A model generated the notes under the pieces. The model worked only from the letters and a program-made list of their open reading frames with translations, was not told the DNA's origin and did no database searches. Position numbers and translations under genes: made by a program. From Rhizobium giardinii bv. giardinii H152 (GTDB lineage Bacteria > Pseudomonadota > Alphaproteobacteria > Rhizobiales > Rhizobiaceae), in the NCBI RefSeq assembly GCF_000379605.1, contig NZ_KB902578.1, positions 346,291 to 410,290 of the forward strand: a stretch of 64,000 nt of DNA, written 5' to 3'. Shown in pieces: positions 45,170 through 56,418 of the stretch. Numbering within the stretch: the stretch's first letter is position 1; each line of letters opens with the position of its first letter.

Positions 45170-46228
45170 ATGAGCACGCACGCTATCACCGAACTTACGA
45201 TCCGCCGTCCCGACGACTGGCATTTGCATCTGCGCGACGGCGGCATGCTGAAGGGCGTGATCGGCGATACAAGCCGCCACTTTGCCCGCGCCATCATCAT
45301 GCCCAATCTGGTCCCGCCCGTCGTCACCACCGCCGACGCGGCCGCTTACCGCGAGCGCATCCTGGCAGCCGTGCCGAAAGGCGACCGGTTCGAGCCGCTG
45401 ATGACGCTGTATCTGACCGAAGGCACGAACCCCGACGATGTCGAAGCCGGGCACAGGAGCGGGCTGATCAAGGCGGTCAAGCTCTACCCCGCCGGCGCCA
45501 CGACCAATTCGCAAAGCGGCGTGCGCAATTTCGAAAATGCCATGCCGGTGCTGGAGCGCATGGCGAAAATCGGCCTGCCGCTCTGCGTCCATGGCGAAGT
45601 GACGTCGGCGGACGTCGATATCTTCGACCGCGAAGCCGTGTTCATCGAAACCGTGCTTGATCCCTTGCGCGCCCGCCTGCCCGAGCTGAAGGTGACGATG
45701 GAACACGTCACTACCAAGGACGGCATCGACTATATCACGTCGTCGAAGGCCAATCTTGCCGGTTCGATCACTACCCATCACTTGATCATCAACCGCAACG
45801 CCATCCTCGTCGGCGGCATCCGCCCGCATTATTACTGCCTGCCGGTTGCCAAGCGCGAGGTTCATCGCCTCGCCCTGCGGGCCGCCGCCACTTCGGGCGA
45901 TCCGCGCTTCTTCCTCGGCACGGACTCCGCGCCGCATGTCGATCCCTTGAAGGAATGCGCCTGCGGCTGCGCCGGCATCTATACCTCGATCAACACGATG
46001 AGTTGCCTTGCCCATGTGTTCGAACAGGAGCAGGCGCTTGACAAGCTGGAGGCCTTTGCGTCGCTGAACGGCCCTGCCTGGTACGGCCTGCCGGTCAACG
46101 AGGAGAAGATCACACTGCGCAAGCGGGCCGACCCGGTGGAGTTCCCGAAGAAGATCGAGACGGAAGCGGGTACTGTTACCGTTTTCGATCCGATGTTCCC
46201 GCTGCACTGGGCCGTCACGGAGCGCTGA
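45170..46228 (+). CDS. pyrC: Dihydroorotase (class II)
   Basis: A 352-residue zinc amidohydrolase of de novo pyrimidine synthesis. The metal-binding HLHLRDG is at residues 18-24, the carbamylated lysine lies in [14 protein letters not shown] (about 102-115), further histidines in LCVHGEV (about 141-147) and [10 protein letters not shown] (about 180-189), and the catalytic aspartate in LGTDSAPH (about 253-260). Length and motifs match E. coli-type PyrC. Start at ATG 45170 with CTGGAG upstream. Confidence 0.96.
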   Translation: MSTHAITELTIRRPDDWHLHLRDGGMLKGVIGDTSRHFARAIIMPNLVPPVVTTADAAAYRERILAAVPKGDRFEPLMTLYLTEGTNPDDVEAGHRSGLIKAVKLYPAGATTNSQSGVRNFENAMPVLERMAKIGLPLCVHGEVTSADVDIFDREAVFIETVLDPLRARLPELKVTMEHVTTKDGIDYITSSKANLAGSITTHHLIINRNAILVGGIRPHYYCLPVAKREVHRLALRAAATSGDPRFFLGTDSAPHVDPLKECACGCAGIYTSINTMSCLAHVFEQEQALDKLEAFASLNGPAWYGLPVNEEKITLRKRADPVEFPKKIETEAGTVTVFDPMFPLHWAVTER

Positions 46229-46410
46229 ATTCCGGGTTGGGGCTGATCGGCCTCATTCCGAGATCCGGCGCCGGCCGGTGATTGAAAAGGGCGAACGGCT
46301 TGATCGCGGCGAACACTGCGGCCGGCGGTTCCAGGTCTTCCGCCTCTGGCTTTCGCGGGCCCGAACTGCTATGCGCGGGTAACAAAATCCAATGGCTAAG
46401 GAGGCCGCCG

Positions 46411-47109
46411 ATGATCCAGACATCCTTTCCCGACAAGGCCGTCATGGCCGAGCTGGTCGCAAAGATGCTCTGGGAAATCAAGGCGGTGCATTTCCGCGCC
46501 GACGAGCCCTACAAGCTCGCCTCGGGCATGGCGAGCCCGGTCTATATCGATTGCCGCAAGCTGATCTCCTATCCGCGCATCCGCTCGACTGTGATGGATT
46601 TCGCCGCCGCGACGGTGTTGCGTGAGGCCGGTTTCGAGCAGTTCGACGTCATTGCCGGCGGCGAGACGGCGGGCATTCCCTTCGCAGCGATGCTGGCCGA
46701 GCGCCTCGCTCTGCCGATGATCTATGTGCGCAAGGCGCCGAAAGGGCATGGCCGCAACGCCCAGATCGAAGGGCATATGCCCGATGGTGCCCGCGTGCTC
46801 GTCATCGAGGACCTGACGACGGCCGGCGGCTCGATGTTCACGTTCATCGACGCCATTCGTGCCGCGGGCGGCGTGGTCGATCACGGCATTGCGCTGTTCT
46901 ATTACGATATCTTCCCCAAGGCCCGCGCCGCGATGCGGGAAAAGGGCGTGACGCTGCACAATATCGCCACCTGGCGCGACGTTCTTGCCGTCGCCAAGGC
47001 GCAGAAACTGTTCGATGAGAAGACCTTGTCGGAAGTCGAATCCTTCCTCAATGCGCCGCTCGAATGGTCGGGCCGCAATGGCGGCGTCAGCGCGCTCGCG
47101 ACCGCCTGA
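46411..47109 (+). CDS. pyrE: Orotate phosphoribosyltransferase
   Basis: A 232-residue type I phosphoribosyltransferase that makes orotidine monophosphate. The PRPP-binding motif [13 protein letters not shown] is at about residues 130-142; [16 protein letters not shown] (about 31-46), [13 protein letters not shown] and [16 protein letters not shown] are family features. It follows pyrC by 182 bases and the two are consecutive steps but one of the pathway. ATG 46411 has AGGAGG seven bases upstream. A fructokinase gene follows. Confidence 0.96.
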   Translation: MIQTSFPDKAVMAELVAKMLWEIKAVHFRADEPYKLASGMASPVYIDCRKLISYPRIRSTVMDFAAATVLREAGFEQFDVIAGGETAGIPFAAMLAERLALPMIYVRKAPKGHGRNAQIEGHMPDGARVLVIEDLTTAGGSMFTFIDAIRAAGGVVDHGIALFYYDIFPKARAAMREKGVTLHNIATWRDVLAVAKAQKLFDEKTLSEVESFLNAPLEWSGRNGGVSALATA

Positions 47110-47182
47110 AAACGGGACTGGCCTTTTCAGCCGTCTTGGTTTAATCGATTGAAATTGAATTTCCGAAGGGAGGGAGATCGCC

Positions 47183-48109
47183 ATGATCGTTTGCTGTGGA
47201 GAAGCCCTGATCGACATGCTGCCGCGTCAGACGACGGCAGGCGAGATGGCTTTCGCGCCCTATTCCGGCGGCGCGATCTTCAACACGGCGGTCGCGCTCG
47301 GCCGCCTCGGCATCCAGACCGGCTTCTTCACGGGCCTCTCCGACGACATGTTCGGCGATATGCTGCGCGAGACACTGACATCCAGCAAGGTTGATTTCGG
47401 CCCCAGCGCGACGCTGCCGCTGCACACCACGGTCGCCTTCGTGAAACTGGTGAACGGCTCCGCGACCTACGCCTTCTTCGATGAAAACACCGCCGGCCGC
47501 ATGATCACAAAGGACCACCTGCCGGCGCTTGGCGATTTCTGCGAGGCGCTGCATTTCGGCGCCATCAGCCTGATCCCGGAACCGTGCGGCTCGACTTACG
47601 AGGCGCTGATGGCCCGCGAGCACGAGAAGCGGGTGATTTCCTTCGATCCCAATATCCGCCCCGGCTTCATCAAGGACGCCGAAGCCCACAAGGCCCGCAT
47701 GTTGCGCATGGCGGCCATGTCCGACATCGTCAAGTTCTCCGACGAGGATCTCGACTGGTTCGGCGAGGCGGGCACGCATGAGGAGCTGGTCGGCAAATGG
47801 CTGCAGCGCGGCCCGAAGCTCATCGTCATCACCAAGGGCGCTGACGGCGCCGACGGCTATACAGCGCGCGGCAAGGTTTCGGTGCCCGGTGAAAAAGTCA
47901 CCGTCGTCGATACGGTCGGCGCCGGCGACACGTTCGACGCGGGCATTCTTGCTTCGCTGAAGATGAACAATCTGCTGACCAAGCAACAGGTTGCGAACTT
48001 GAGCGAAAGCGCCGTGCGTGATGCTCTGGCCCTTGGTGCCAAGGCCGCCGCCGTCACCGTGTCGCGCGCCGGTGCAAATCCGCCCTGGAGCTACGAGATC
48101 GGCCTCTAA
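47183..48109 (+). CDS. frk: Fructokinase (PfkB family)
   Basis: A 308-residue PfkB carbohydrate kinase. The N-terminal CCGEALIDMLP, the SGGAIFNTAVALGRLG substrate region (about residues 28-43), SFDPNIRPGF and the ATP/catalytic motif DTVGAGDTFDAGIL (about 246-259, catalytic D256 area) are clear. With the frc transporter upstream and pgi downstream it fits fructose phosphorylation to fructose-6-phosphate. ATG 47183 follows GGGAGGGAG. Confidence 0.93.
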   Translation: MIVCCGEALIDMLPRQTTAGEMAFAPYSGGAIFNTAVALGRLGIQTGFFTGLSDDMFGDMLRETLTSSKVDFGPSATLPLHTTVAFVKLVNGSATYAFFDENTAGRMITKDHLPALGDFCEALHFGAISLIPEPCGSTYEALMAREHEKRVISFDPNIRPGFIKDAEAHKARMLRMAAMSDIVKFSDEDLDWFGEAGTHEELVGKWLQRGPKLIVITKGADGADGYTARGKVSVPGEKVTVVDTVGAGDTFDAGILASLKMNNLLTKQQVANLSESAVRDALALGAKAAAVTVSRAGANPPWSYEIGL

Positions 48110-48225
48110 TTCACCGGCCCTTTGGGGGAGGATGAACAAGCGCTTGCTGGCTATCGGTGTGATAGCGCGCCGGCGCGCCGAGTGGCGTCATGTGGGCGGG
48201 CTGCAGTACAAAGATACCGGCAGAC

Positions 48226-49272
48226 CTACGATGCGGATCGCAACCGCCCGCCGCGGCCGGCAAAGGCACTGCGGGGTACGCCCGCAAGGTTCGAGAGAAA
48301 CTGCCGCGCGCATTCGCTCCAGCTGAATGTCAGCGCCTTTTGCCGGGCGTCCTCCCGCGACAAGGCGAGCGCGGCAAGGGCTGCTTGCCGCAGATCGCTG
48401 GACAGAACGCCGCCGCCGTCTGCCAGTATGTCGCTCGGTGCGGTAACCGGGAATGCGGCGACGGGACAGCCGCTCGCCAGCGCCTCCAGAATGACGTTGC
48501 CGAAGGTATCGACCCGGCTCGGGAAGACGAAGACGTCCGCCGACGCGTAGATCGTCGCAAGTTCCGTTCCCATGCGCCGCCCCAGGAAATGCACGTGCGG
48601 ATATTTCTGCCGCAGGTGGGCGAGGTCCGGCCCATCGCCGACGACCACCTTGCTGCCGGGCAGGTCAAGGTCGAGGAAAGCCGGAAGGTTCTTTTCCACC
48701 GCCACCCGTCCGACGTTCAGGAAGATCGGGCGGGGGAAGGGCAGGTTCTGGCGGCGCGTCGGGTCGAAGAGAACCGTGTCGATGCCACGCGTCCACCGCT
48801 TGATGTTGTGAAAGCCGCGCGCAGCCATCTCCGTACCGAGCGACGCGGTGGCGACCATCATGCCATTGCCGGAATTGTGGAACTGGCGCAGCCACCAGTA
48901 GCTCCAGTCTTCCGGAATGGGCAATCGCGCGCTGACGAACTCGGGAAAGCGCGTGTGGTAGCTCGTCGTGAACGGCAGCCCCCTGCGCAGACAGATGCCG
49001 CGCGCGACGAGGCCGAGCGGCCCTTCCGTAGCGATATGGATATAGTCGGGCGCCAGTGCATCGATCTCTTTCGCTACCTGCCGCCGGGTCGGAAGTGCAA
49101 GCCGGATATCGGGATAGAAAGGCAGCGGAAAGGTGGTAAACCGCTCCGGTGTCAGGAAGTCGATGGTGATCCCCTGTTCCTGCACCGATCGGGCAAGTTC
49201 ATCGAGGGTGCGGACGACACCGTTGACCTGCGGATGCCAGGCATCGGTCACAACAAGAACGGTCTTTTCCAT
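48226..49272 (-). CDS. GT4-family glycosyltransferase
   Basis: A 348-residue retaining glycosyltransferase with GT-B fold. The N-terminal DAWHPQVNGVVRTL (about residues 10-23) and YHTRFPEFV are typical of GDP-mannose/UDP-sugar-using lipid glycosyltransferases; the C-terminal donor site shows VGRVAVEKNLPAFLDL (about 188-203), VVGDGPDLAHLR and the E-x7-E-like FPSRVDTFGNVILEALASGCPV. Similar enzymes make glycolipids or lipopolysaccharide core. It is convergent with frk and stands alone. ATG 49272. Confidence 0.85.
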   Translation of the reverse strand: MEKTVLVVTDAWHPQVNGVVRTLDELARSVQEQGITIDFLTPERFTTFPLPFYPDIRLALPTRRQVAKEIDALAPDYIHIATEGPLGLVARGICLRRGLPFTTSYHTRFPEFVSARLPIPEDWSYWWLRQFHNSGNGMMVATASLGTEMAARGFHNIKRWTRGIDTVLFDPTRRQNLPFPRPIFLNVGRVAVEKNLPAFLDLDLPGSKVVVGDGPDLAHLRQKYPHVHFLGRRMGTELATIYASADVFVFPSRVDTFGNVILEALASGCPVAAFPVTAPSDILADGGGVLSSDLRQAALAALALSREDARQKALTFSWSECARQFLSNLAGVPRSAFAGRGGRLRSAS

Positions 49273-49470
49273 GCTGCGCCCCTGGACGCGGCTCCGCGAT
49301 ATGTTGCGGAGCACTGGCTGACGGTCGAATCGCCTGGCGGCTGCCATCAGGGTTCTTTGATCATGATTCGATGACAAGCAGATGATTGGCCGCCGTCGCA
49401 TGGAGGCGCCTGCGCAGAACTGCCACCGGATCATCCGGGCGCGGCCAGCCGCGCCCGGGCCAATACGAGC

Positions 49471-49824
49471 CTAAGCCGCGCCCAAGGCAGGAAGCACGAG
49501 CTCTCCCACCCGGTAGACATGAAACTCGCTTTTCGACACGGCATTCAGAGATTTGAATTTTTCGGCGAAAACCGGATCCGAGAAGAATTCGTCGACATCG
49601 TCGGCACTTTGAATTGCCTCGATGTTCACGACGGTTTTTCCGTCCGTGCTTTTTGACAGGTTGCTCCAGAGAAAGCCTGCTTTGCGTTCGGCAACATAGT
49701 GCACGACATCCTGAATGATCTGAAATGCCTCTTCCTGTTTGCCGGGATGGGCATGGATGACGTTGACGACGAAAACGGTCGGTTCGGGAGCGAGTTGAAA
49801 CTCGGCCTTGTGGGGAAAAATCAC
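49471..49824 (-). CDS. Antibiotic biosynthesis monooxygenase (ABM) domain protein
   Basis: A 117-residue small protein with the ABM ferredoxin-like fold: TVFVVNVIHAHPGKQEEAFQIIQDV (about residues 16-40, given only as orientation), AGFLWSNLSKSTDGKTVVNIEAIQS, and FFSDPVFAEKFKSL. ABM proteins oxidise or isomerise aromatic or quinone-like compounds without a cofactor, or degrade haem. It is divergent from a LysR regulator across 129 bases, implying control by that regulator. Confidence 0.8.
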   Translation of the reverse strand: MIFPHKAEFQLAPEPTVFVVNVIHAHPGKQEEAFQIIQDVVHYVAERKAGFLWSNLSKSTDGKTVVNIEAIQSADDVDEFFSDPVFAEKFKSLNAVSKSEFHVYRVGELVLPALGAA

Positions 49825-49922
49825 GTTGTCTCCAGTAAAAAAAGATCAGGCGGAAAATACCGCCGAGACGAAAACTAGATCGTCGCAATGGTCGAAAAAA
49901 CGGGCTATCACTCCGTTGATAA

Positions 49923-49938
49923 CGGACAAAAATGTCCG
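49923..49938. promoter_or_regulatory. Palindrome in the ABM / LysR control region
   Basis: CGGACA-AAAA-TGTCCG is a perfect 6-bp inverted repeat just before the LysR gene's ribosome site. It could be a LysR autoregulatory site, although the classical T-N11-A layout is not obvious. Confidence 0.4.
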
Positions 49939-49953
49939 CAATGGAGCTTTCGC

Positions 49954-50841
49954 TTGGATAACCTCGGTGCCTTGAATGTGTTCATGGTTGCGGCGGAAAC
50001 GCGCAGCTTTACCCGGGCGGGCGAGGCGCTCGGCATCTCCTCGTCCGCTGTCGGCAAGGCAATGGCGCGCCTGGAGAAGAGGCTTGGCGTCCGCCTGTTT
50101 CACCGCAGTACGCGCAGCATCGCGATTACCGCGGAAGGAACCATGTTCCTCGACCGCTGCCGCCGGATTTTTTCCGAGCTAGAAGCGGCCGAGCAGGAAT
50201 TGTCGCAAGCTCTTGCTGCGCCGCGCGGCCGCCTCCGTGTCAGTCTGCCGCTCGCGGGAATGCTGTTCATGCCGGCAATCACGAAGTTCATGCACGCGTT
50301 CCCGGACGTCTCCATCGACCTTGATTTCACGGATCGCCTGGTCGACGTGATCGAAGAGGGTTTTGACGCCGTGGTACGAACGGGGGAACCCAGCGACAGC
50401 CGCCTGATGACCCGGACCTTGGGGAGGTTTTCCCATCGCATCGTCGGATCCTCGGAATACTTCGCGCGCTTCGGAATTCCGCAGAAACCACAGGACCTGT
50501 CGACCCATATCTGTCTCCACCACAAGTACCCATCATCCGGGAAGCTTGAGCTGTGGCCCCTGAAGCACGAGCCGAATGAAGAAAGGTTGGAACTGTCTGT
50601 GTCGTCAATGGCGAGCACGCTCGAGCCGCTGGTCAGCATGGCCGAGCAGGGGCTTGGCCTTGCCTGTCTGCCGCTGTTCACGATCCGCAGGCAGATCGCC
50701 GAGGGAAGGCTCGTCTCGGTTCTGGCCGATCATATAGAGGACGTTGGCGAGTTTCGCATTCTATGGCCATCCAGCCGGCATATGGCGCCGAAAATACAGG
50801 CGTTCGTTAAGTTCATGGGCGAAAACCTGTTTCGCGCATGA
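49954..50841 (+). CDS. LysR-family transcriptional regulator
   Basis: A regulator of about 295 residues. The N-terminal helix-turn-helix (ALNVFMVAAETRSFTRAGEALGISSSAVGKAMARLE, about residues 5-40, seen in parts) and the C-terminal periplasmic-binding-like effector domain (VRTGEPSDSRLMTRTLG, MAEQGLGLACLPLF) are standard. I chose the TTG at 49954 because GGAG lies seven bases upstream and the family starts right at this point; an in-frame ATG at 49888 would add 22 residues and read through the palindrome. It is divergent from the ABM gene, its likely target. Confidence 0.87.
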   Translation: MDNLGALNVFMVAAETRSFTRAGEALGISSSAVGKAMARLEKRLGVRLFHRSTRSIAITAEGTMFLDRCRRIFSELEAAEQELSQALAAPRGRLRVSLPLAGMLFMPAITKFMHAFPDVSIDLDFTDRLVDVIEEGFDAVVRTGEPSDSRLMTRTLGRFSHRIVGSSEYFARFGIPQKPQDLSTHICLHHKYPSSGKLELWPLKHEPNEERLELSVSSMASTLEPLVSMAEQGLGLACLPLFTIRRQIAEGRLVSVLADHIEDVGEFRILWPSSRHMAPKIQAFVKFMGENLFRA

Positions 50842-50893
50842 CGTGCCTTGGGACGCATGAACGAGCTGCTGCGAGTTCGGTTCGCTTGATCCG

Positions 50894-51136
50894 TCAACGG
50901 CCGATCAGCGCCACTTGCTCGTAACCGCGCCCGGGGGATGCGGCGACGATCGCCAGGATACAGCCGTCGGGAGCGCGCACATGCACCTTCAGCGATCTGT
51001 AATCGGCATCGCGGCCGATCTTGTCGGCGATTCTTTGTCCGTAATACACGGCTGATCCCACATCGAAATGATCGACGCCGTCTTCATCGACCACCTGTTC
51101 ATCGCCGAAGTGCAAATCGAAGAAATAGTGTTCCAC
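50894..51136 (-). CDS. DUF6894-like small protein
   Basis: An 80-residue protein starting MEHYFFDLHFGDEQVVDEDG, which matches the MxxYFFxxxxGxxxxxDxxG pattern of the DUF6894 family, abundant in rhizobia and of unknown function. The middle and C terminus (SLKVHVRAPDGCILAIVAAS) follow the same family pattern. It stands alone between the LysR gene and pgi. Confidence 0.75.
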   Translation of the reverse strand: MEHYFFDLHFGDEQVVDEDGVDHFDVGSAVYYGQRIADKIGRDADYRSLKVHVRAPDGCILAIVAASPGRGYEQVALIGR

Positions 51137-51214
51137 GCCAATGCCCCGAACCCTTGCATCGCCGAAGGTCTCTCCGGCTTGAGGACGCAGTTTCAGGGAT
51201 ATCGCATTGTGTCC

Positions 51215-51249
51215 GAATACAGGCTGAACTCCGCATTCAGCCTGTATTC
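51215..51249 (-). terminator. Hairpin downstream of pgi
   Basis: GAATACAGGCTGAA (51215-51228) and TTCAGCCTGTATTC (51236-51249) form a perfect 14-bp stem with a 7-base loop, 30 bases beyond the pgi stop. There is no T run, so it may work as an RNA 3'-end stabiliser or be Rho-assisted. Confidence 0.5.
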
Positions 51250-51278
51250 ATCGATGTCTGTCGAGGCCGTGGCGAAGA

Positions 51279-52919
<1,641 letters not shown>

Positions 52920-53042
52920 GGCGAGGGCTCCTTGCGTCGCGGATAGGTCGCGATAGCTAGTCGCTTTGGCCACCGCAAATCAAGCCTGTCGCGTCGCAAA
53001 CGGCAAAAAAGCCCGCGCTTTTTAAATGGATTTAAATCCTGC

Positions 53043-54743
53043 CTAGCCACGCAAATCCTTGCGCAGGATCTTGCCGACATTCGACTTCGGCAGTTCGGTC
53101 CGGAACTCGACGAATTTCGGCCGCTTGTAGTTGGTGAGGTTGGCGGAGCAATGGGCCTTGACGTCCGCCTCGGTAAGGTTCGGGTCCTTCTTGACGACAA
53201 ACAGCTTCACCGCTTCGCCGGAGTGCTCGTCCGGCACGCCGATTGCGGCGCATTCGAGAATGCCGGCAAGGGTCATCGCCACTTCCTCGATCTCGTTGGG
53301 GAAGACGTTGAAGCCGGAGACGAGGATCATGTCCTTCTTGCGGTCGACGATCTTGACCAGGCCTTGCGCGTTCATGAAGCCGATATCGCCGGTGCGGAAG
53401 AAGCCGTCGGGCGAGATTGCGCTGGCGGTTTCGTTCGGCCGCTGCCAGTAGCCGGCCATGACCTGCGGGCCGCGGATGCAGATTTCGCCGATTTCGCCGA
53501 GCGGCAGGGTGTTGCCATCGTCGTCGCGGATTTCAACCTCCGTCGAGGGCAGGGGAAGGCCAATCGTGCCGGTGAACTCGGCTGCGTCCAGCCGGTTGGC
53601 CGTCGCGACGGGCGATGTCTCCGAAAGGCCGTAGCCTTCCTTGATCGGGCACCCCGTCATCGTTTCCCAGCGTTCGGCAACCGGTCGCTGCACCGCCATG
53701 CCGCCGCCGAAGGTCAGCGCCAGATCGGAAAAATCGAGCTTCTGGAATTCGGCGTTGTTCATCAGTGCGTTGAACAGCGTATTCAGGCCCGGGAAGATGT
53801 TGACCTTGTACTTCGCCAATTCCTTGACGAAGGCCGGGATGTCGCGCGGATTGGGGATCAGGATATTCTGCCCGCCGGTCTTCAGGCCCATCAGTGAATT
53901 CACTGTGAGCGCGAAGATATGGTAGAGCGGCAGGGCGCAGAGGAACACCAGGTGATCCGGCCGCTTCTTGTTGAGGAAGGCGGTTTCGAGCCACAGGCCC
54001 ATCTGGGCCATATTCGCAAGAAGATTGGCATGGGTAAGCGTCGCGCCCTTGGAGACGCCGGTGGTGCCGCCGGTATATTGCAGGAAGGCGACATCGCCCG
54101 GTTTCACATCGACCTTGTTCAGGAGCGCATTGTTTCCCTTTGCCAAAACCGCCTTGAAGGACAGGTGGCCGGGCAGCGACCATTCCGGCACGAGTTTCTT
54201 GACCTTGCGCACGACGATGTTGACGATCAGGCCCTTGAGCCCCAGAAGGTCGCCCATGGTCGCGACGACGATGTGCTTAAGGTCGGTGCGCGCGGCCACC
54301 TGCTCGACCGTATGGGCGAAGTTTTCCAGCACGAAGATCGCCTTGGCCCCGGCATCCTTCAGTTGATGCTCGAGTTCGCGCGGCGTATAGAGCGGATTGA
54401 CGTTCACGACGGCAAAGCCAGCGCGCAGGATGCCATAGACGATCACCGGATTCTGCAAAATGTTCGGCATCATCACGGCAACGCGGTCGCCCTTGGCCAG
54501 ACCGGTGGATTGCAGCCAGGCGCCGATCTTTTTGCTCTCGGCCTCGAGTTCGGCGAAGGTCAGCGTCTTGCCCATGCAGGTGAACGCGGGGCGCGTGGCG
54601 TATGTCGCACAGGCTTCCGCAAAGAGCTCGCCGATGGAGTTGTGGGGCAAAGGGGTGATTTCTGCGGGCATGCCCGGCGGATAGGACTGCAGCCAGGGTT
54701 TGGCGGCCTGGGGTCCGCGCGTCTGAATCAATGTGTCCGGCAT
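53043..54743 (-). CDS. fadD: Long-chain fatty acid-CoA ligase
   Basis: A 566-residue adenylate-forming enzyme activating fatty acids for beta-oxidation at the inner membrane. The P-loop YTGGTTGVSKGATLTHAN is at about residues 216-233, the GYGLSETSP adenine motif at about 371-379, the FRTGDIGFMNAQGLVKIVDRKKDMI hinge region (FACS signature) at about 440-464, and the catalytic lysine near the end in SNVGKILRKDLR. The start at 54743 matches the family. Its promoter region contains the palindromic box at 54938-54953. Confidence 0.94.
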   Translation of the reverse strand: MPDTLIQTRGPQAAKPWLQSYPPGMPAEITPLPHNSIGELFAEACATYATRPAFTCMGKTLTFAELEAESKKIGAWLQSTGLAKGDRVAVMMPNILQNPVIVYGILRAGFAVVNVNPLYTPRELEHQLKDAGAKAIFVLENFAHTVEQVAARTDLKHIVVATMGDLLGLKGLIVNIVVRKVKKLVPEWSLPGHLSFKAVLAKGNNALLNKVDVKPGDVAFLQYTGGTTGVSKGATLTHANLLANMAQMGLWLETAFLNKKRPDHLVFLCALPLYHIFALTVNSLMGLKTGGQNILIPNPRDIPAFVKELAKYKVNIFPGLNTLFNALMNNAEFQKLDFSDLALTFGGGMAVQRPVAERWETMTGCPIKEGYGLSETSPVATANRLDAAEFTGTIGLPLPSTEVEIRDDDGNTLPLGEIGEICIRGPQVMAGYWQRPNETASAISPDGFFRTGDIGFMNAQGLVKIVDRKKDMILVSGFNVFPNEIEEVAMTLAGILECAAIGVPDEHSGEAVKLFVVKKDPNLTEADVKAHCSANLTNYKRPKFVEFRTELPKSNVGKILRKDLRG

Positions 54744-55143
54744 GGTCTCTCTCCCTGATGCAACTGCCGCCGCGCTGCAAGACGGCCGCGCGCCGTCTTC
54801 ATTTTCCATACGCAACCCTGTCCGAAAATGTCATCGGCTTCCGCTGCGCAGGAGCGAACGATCCCTCCAGATCGCCCACATTGATGAGGATGAAGCTTTC
54901 GTCTCGCCTCATCAAGTACATTCCGGATTATATAACCTTAACGTAAACGTCAATACATCACCGAGGGTTTGGCGGTGCATGGCAAGATTTCGCGGCAGGT
55001 GCCTTGCAGCAATGTTTTGCGAGCAGGTGCAAAAAGGTATATTGCATTGCAACAAGCCAAGGCTTTCCTCCCAAGTCGCTCCGGGCTTTCCATTTCGAGA
55101 ACCAAATCCTTTGGCTGCCGTTTGGCGCCGGACAGGCCGTCCC
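54744..55143. other. Intergenic region between fadD and the MFS exporter gene
   Basis: A 400-base divergent gap. It contains the minus-strand fadD promoter and palindromic box near 54928-54953 (listed separately) and must contain the exporter's promoter; nothing else recognisable. No small gene has a credible start and ribosome site here. Confidence 0.5.
54928..54953 (-). promoter_or_regulatory. Candidate fadD promoter with overlapping LiuR-like box
   Basis: On the plus strand TTAACGTAAACGTCAA (54938-54953) is close to the TTxACGTxxACGTxAA palindrome bound by LiuR-type regulators of branched-chain and fatty acid breakdown in proteobacteria. On the minus strand TTGACG overlaps the box and TATAAT follows after 15 bases (54933-54928). 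A similar box lies before the nitronate monooxygenase gene at 60653. Confidence 0.5.
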
Positions 55144-56355
55144 ATGTCAGATGATGCTCTCTCTTCTATACCGGCAGCCCGTTGGGGCGGTGTCTCCAGC
55201 GCGGAACTTGCGCTGGCAGTCGGCGGCTTCGGCATCGGCACCGGCGAATTTGCCATCATGGGTCTTCTGCCGCAGGTCGCAGACGATCTCTCCGTTTCCG
55301 TTCCCTACGCGGGGCACGTGATCAGCGCCTATGCGATCGGCGTCGTCGTCGGCGCGCCGCTGATCGCCGTCCTGGCCGCCCGGTTTTCCCGGCACAATGT
55401 CCTACTTGCCTTGATGAGCCTGTTTGCACTCGGCAACCTTGCCAGCGCCGTCGCCGGCAGCTTCGGCCTGCTCGTCGCCGCCCGCTTCCTCGCGGGCCTG
55501 CCGCATGGGGCCTATTTCGGCGTGGCGGCACTGGTTGCCGCCGGGATGGCGGCGCCGCATCAGCGGGCGCGCGCCATCGGTCGCGTCATGATGGGGCTGA
55601 CCGTCGCCACCCTGGTCGGAACGCCGCTTGCCGCCTGGTTCGGCCAGGCGCTCGGCTGGCGCGCCGCCTTTGCGATCGTCGGCGCCATCAGCGTGCTGAC
55701 CGTCGTGCTGACCTGGTTCCACGTGCCGAAGGACCGCGCCAATCCGGCGGCGACGCCGCTGAAGGAGCTTGGTGCGCTCGGCAAGACCCAGGTCTGGCTG
55801 ACGCTCGGCATCTGCGCCATCGGCTGCGGCGGCATGTTCGCGGTTTTCAGCTACATCACGCCTGCGCTGACGGACGTGGCCGGCGTCGCGCTCGGCAATG
55901 TCCCGATCATGCTCTCCGTCTTCGGCGCCGGCATGATCCTCGGCAATATCGTCGGCTCTCGGCTTGCCGACTGGTCGCTGTTGCCCGCCATCGGCATCGC
56001 TCTCGTGTTTAACCTCGCCGCCTATGTGCTGTTCTACTTCACGATGACGACGCCCTGGATGGCCGTCATCAACGTGCTGTTGATCGGCGGCGGTTTCGCC
56101 GTCGTGCCTGGCATCCAGACGCGACTGATGGATGTCGCGGGTGAGGCCCAGACGCTGGCTGCGGCGGCCAGCCACTCGGCCTTCAACCTTGCCAATGCGC
56201 TCGGTGCCTGGCTCGGAGGCCTGTCGATCTCGGCCGGCTACGGCTGGACCTCGACCGGCCTCGTCGGCGCCATGATGTCGGTTGCCGGCATCGGCATCTT
56301 CCTGTCGTCGGTTTTCCTCGACCGCTCGGCGTCGGCAAGGGTTGCGCTGCGGTAG
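55144..56355 (+). CDS. MFS efflux transporter (AraJ/drug:H+ antiporter type)
   Basis: A 403-residue major facilitator protein with twelve predicted helices. The first helix begins ALAVGGFGIGTGEFAIMGLLP, typical of AraJ/YdhP-like exporters; the motif A region between helices 2 and 3 is VLAARFSRHNVLL, and motif C-like glycine-rich segments (PHGAYFGVAALVAAGM) follow. Such carriers export sugars or drugs; substrate unknown. I took ATG 55144 (MSDDALSS) because the open frame upstream is not protein-like. Confidence 0.87.
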   Translation: MSDDALSSIPAARWGGVSSAELALAVGGFGIGTGEFAIMGLLPQVADDLSVSVPYAGHVISAYAIGVVVGAPLIAVLAARFSRHNVLLALMSLFALGNLASAVAGSFGLLVAARFLAGLPHGAYFGVAALVAAGMAAPHQRARAIGRVMMGLTVATLVGTPLAAWFGQALGWRAAFAIVGAISVLTVVLTWFHVPKDRANPAATPLKELGALGKTQVWLTLGICAIGCGGMFAVFSYITPALTDVAGVALGNVPIMLSVFGAGMILGNIVGSRLADWSLLPAIGIALVFNLAAYVLFYFTMTTPWMAVINVLLIGGGFAVVPGIQTRLMDVAGEAQTLAAAASHSAFNLANALGAWLGGLSISAGYGWTSTGLVGAMMSVAGIGIFLSSVFLDRSASARVALR

Positions 56356-56418
56356 TTCTTCTCCACCGAAATTCGATTGTCATCCGCTTGTGTTGACCCT
56401 GCGGTCATATTTATCTAT

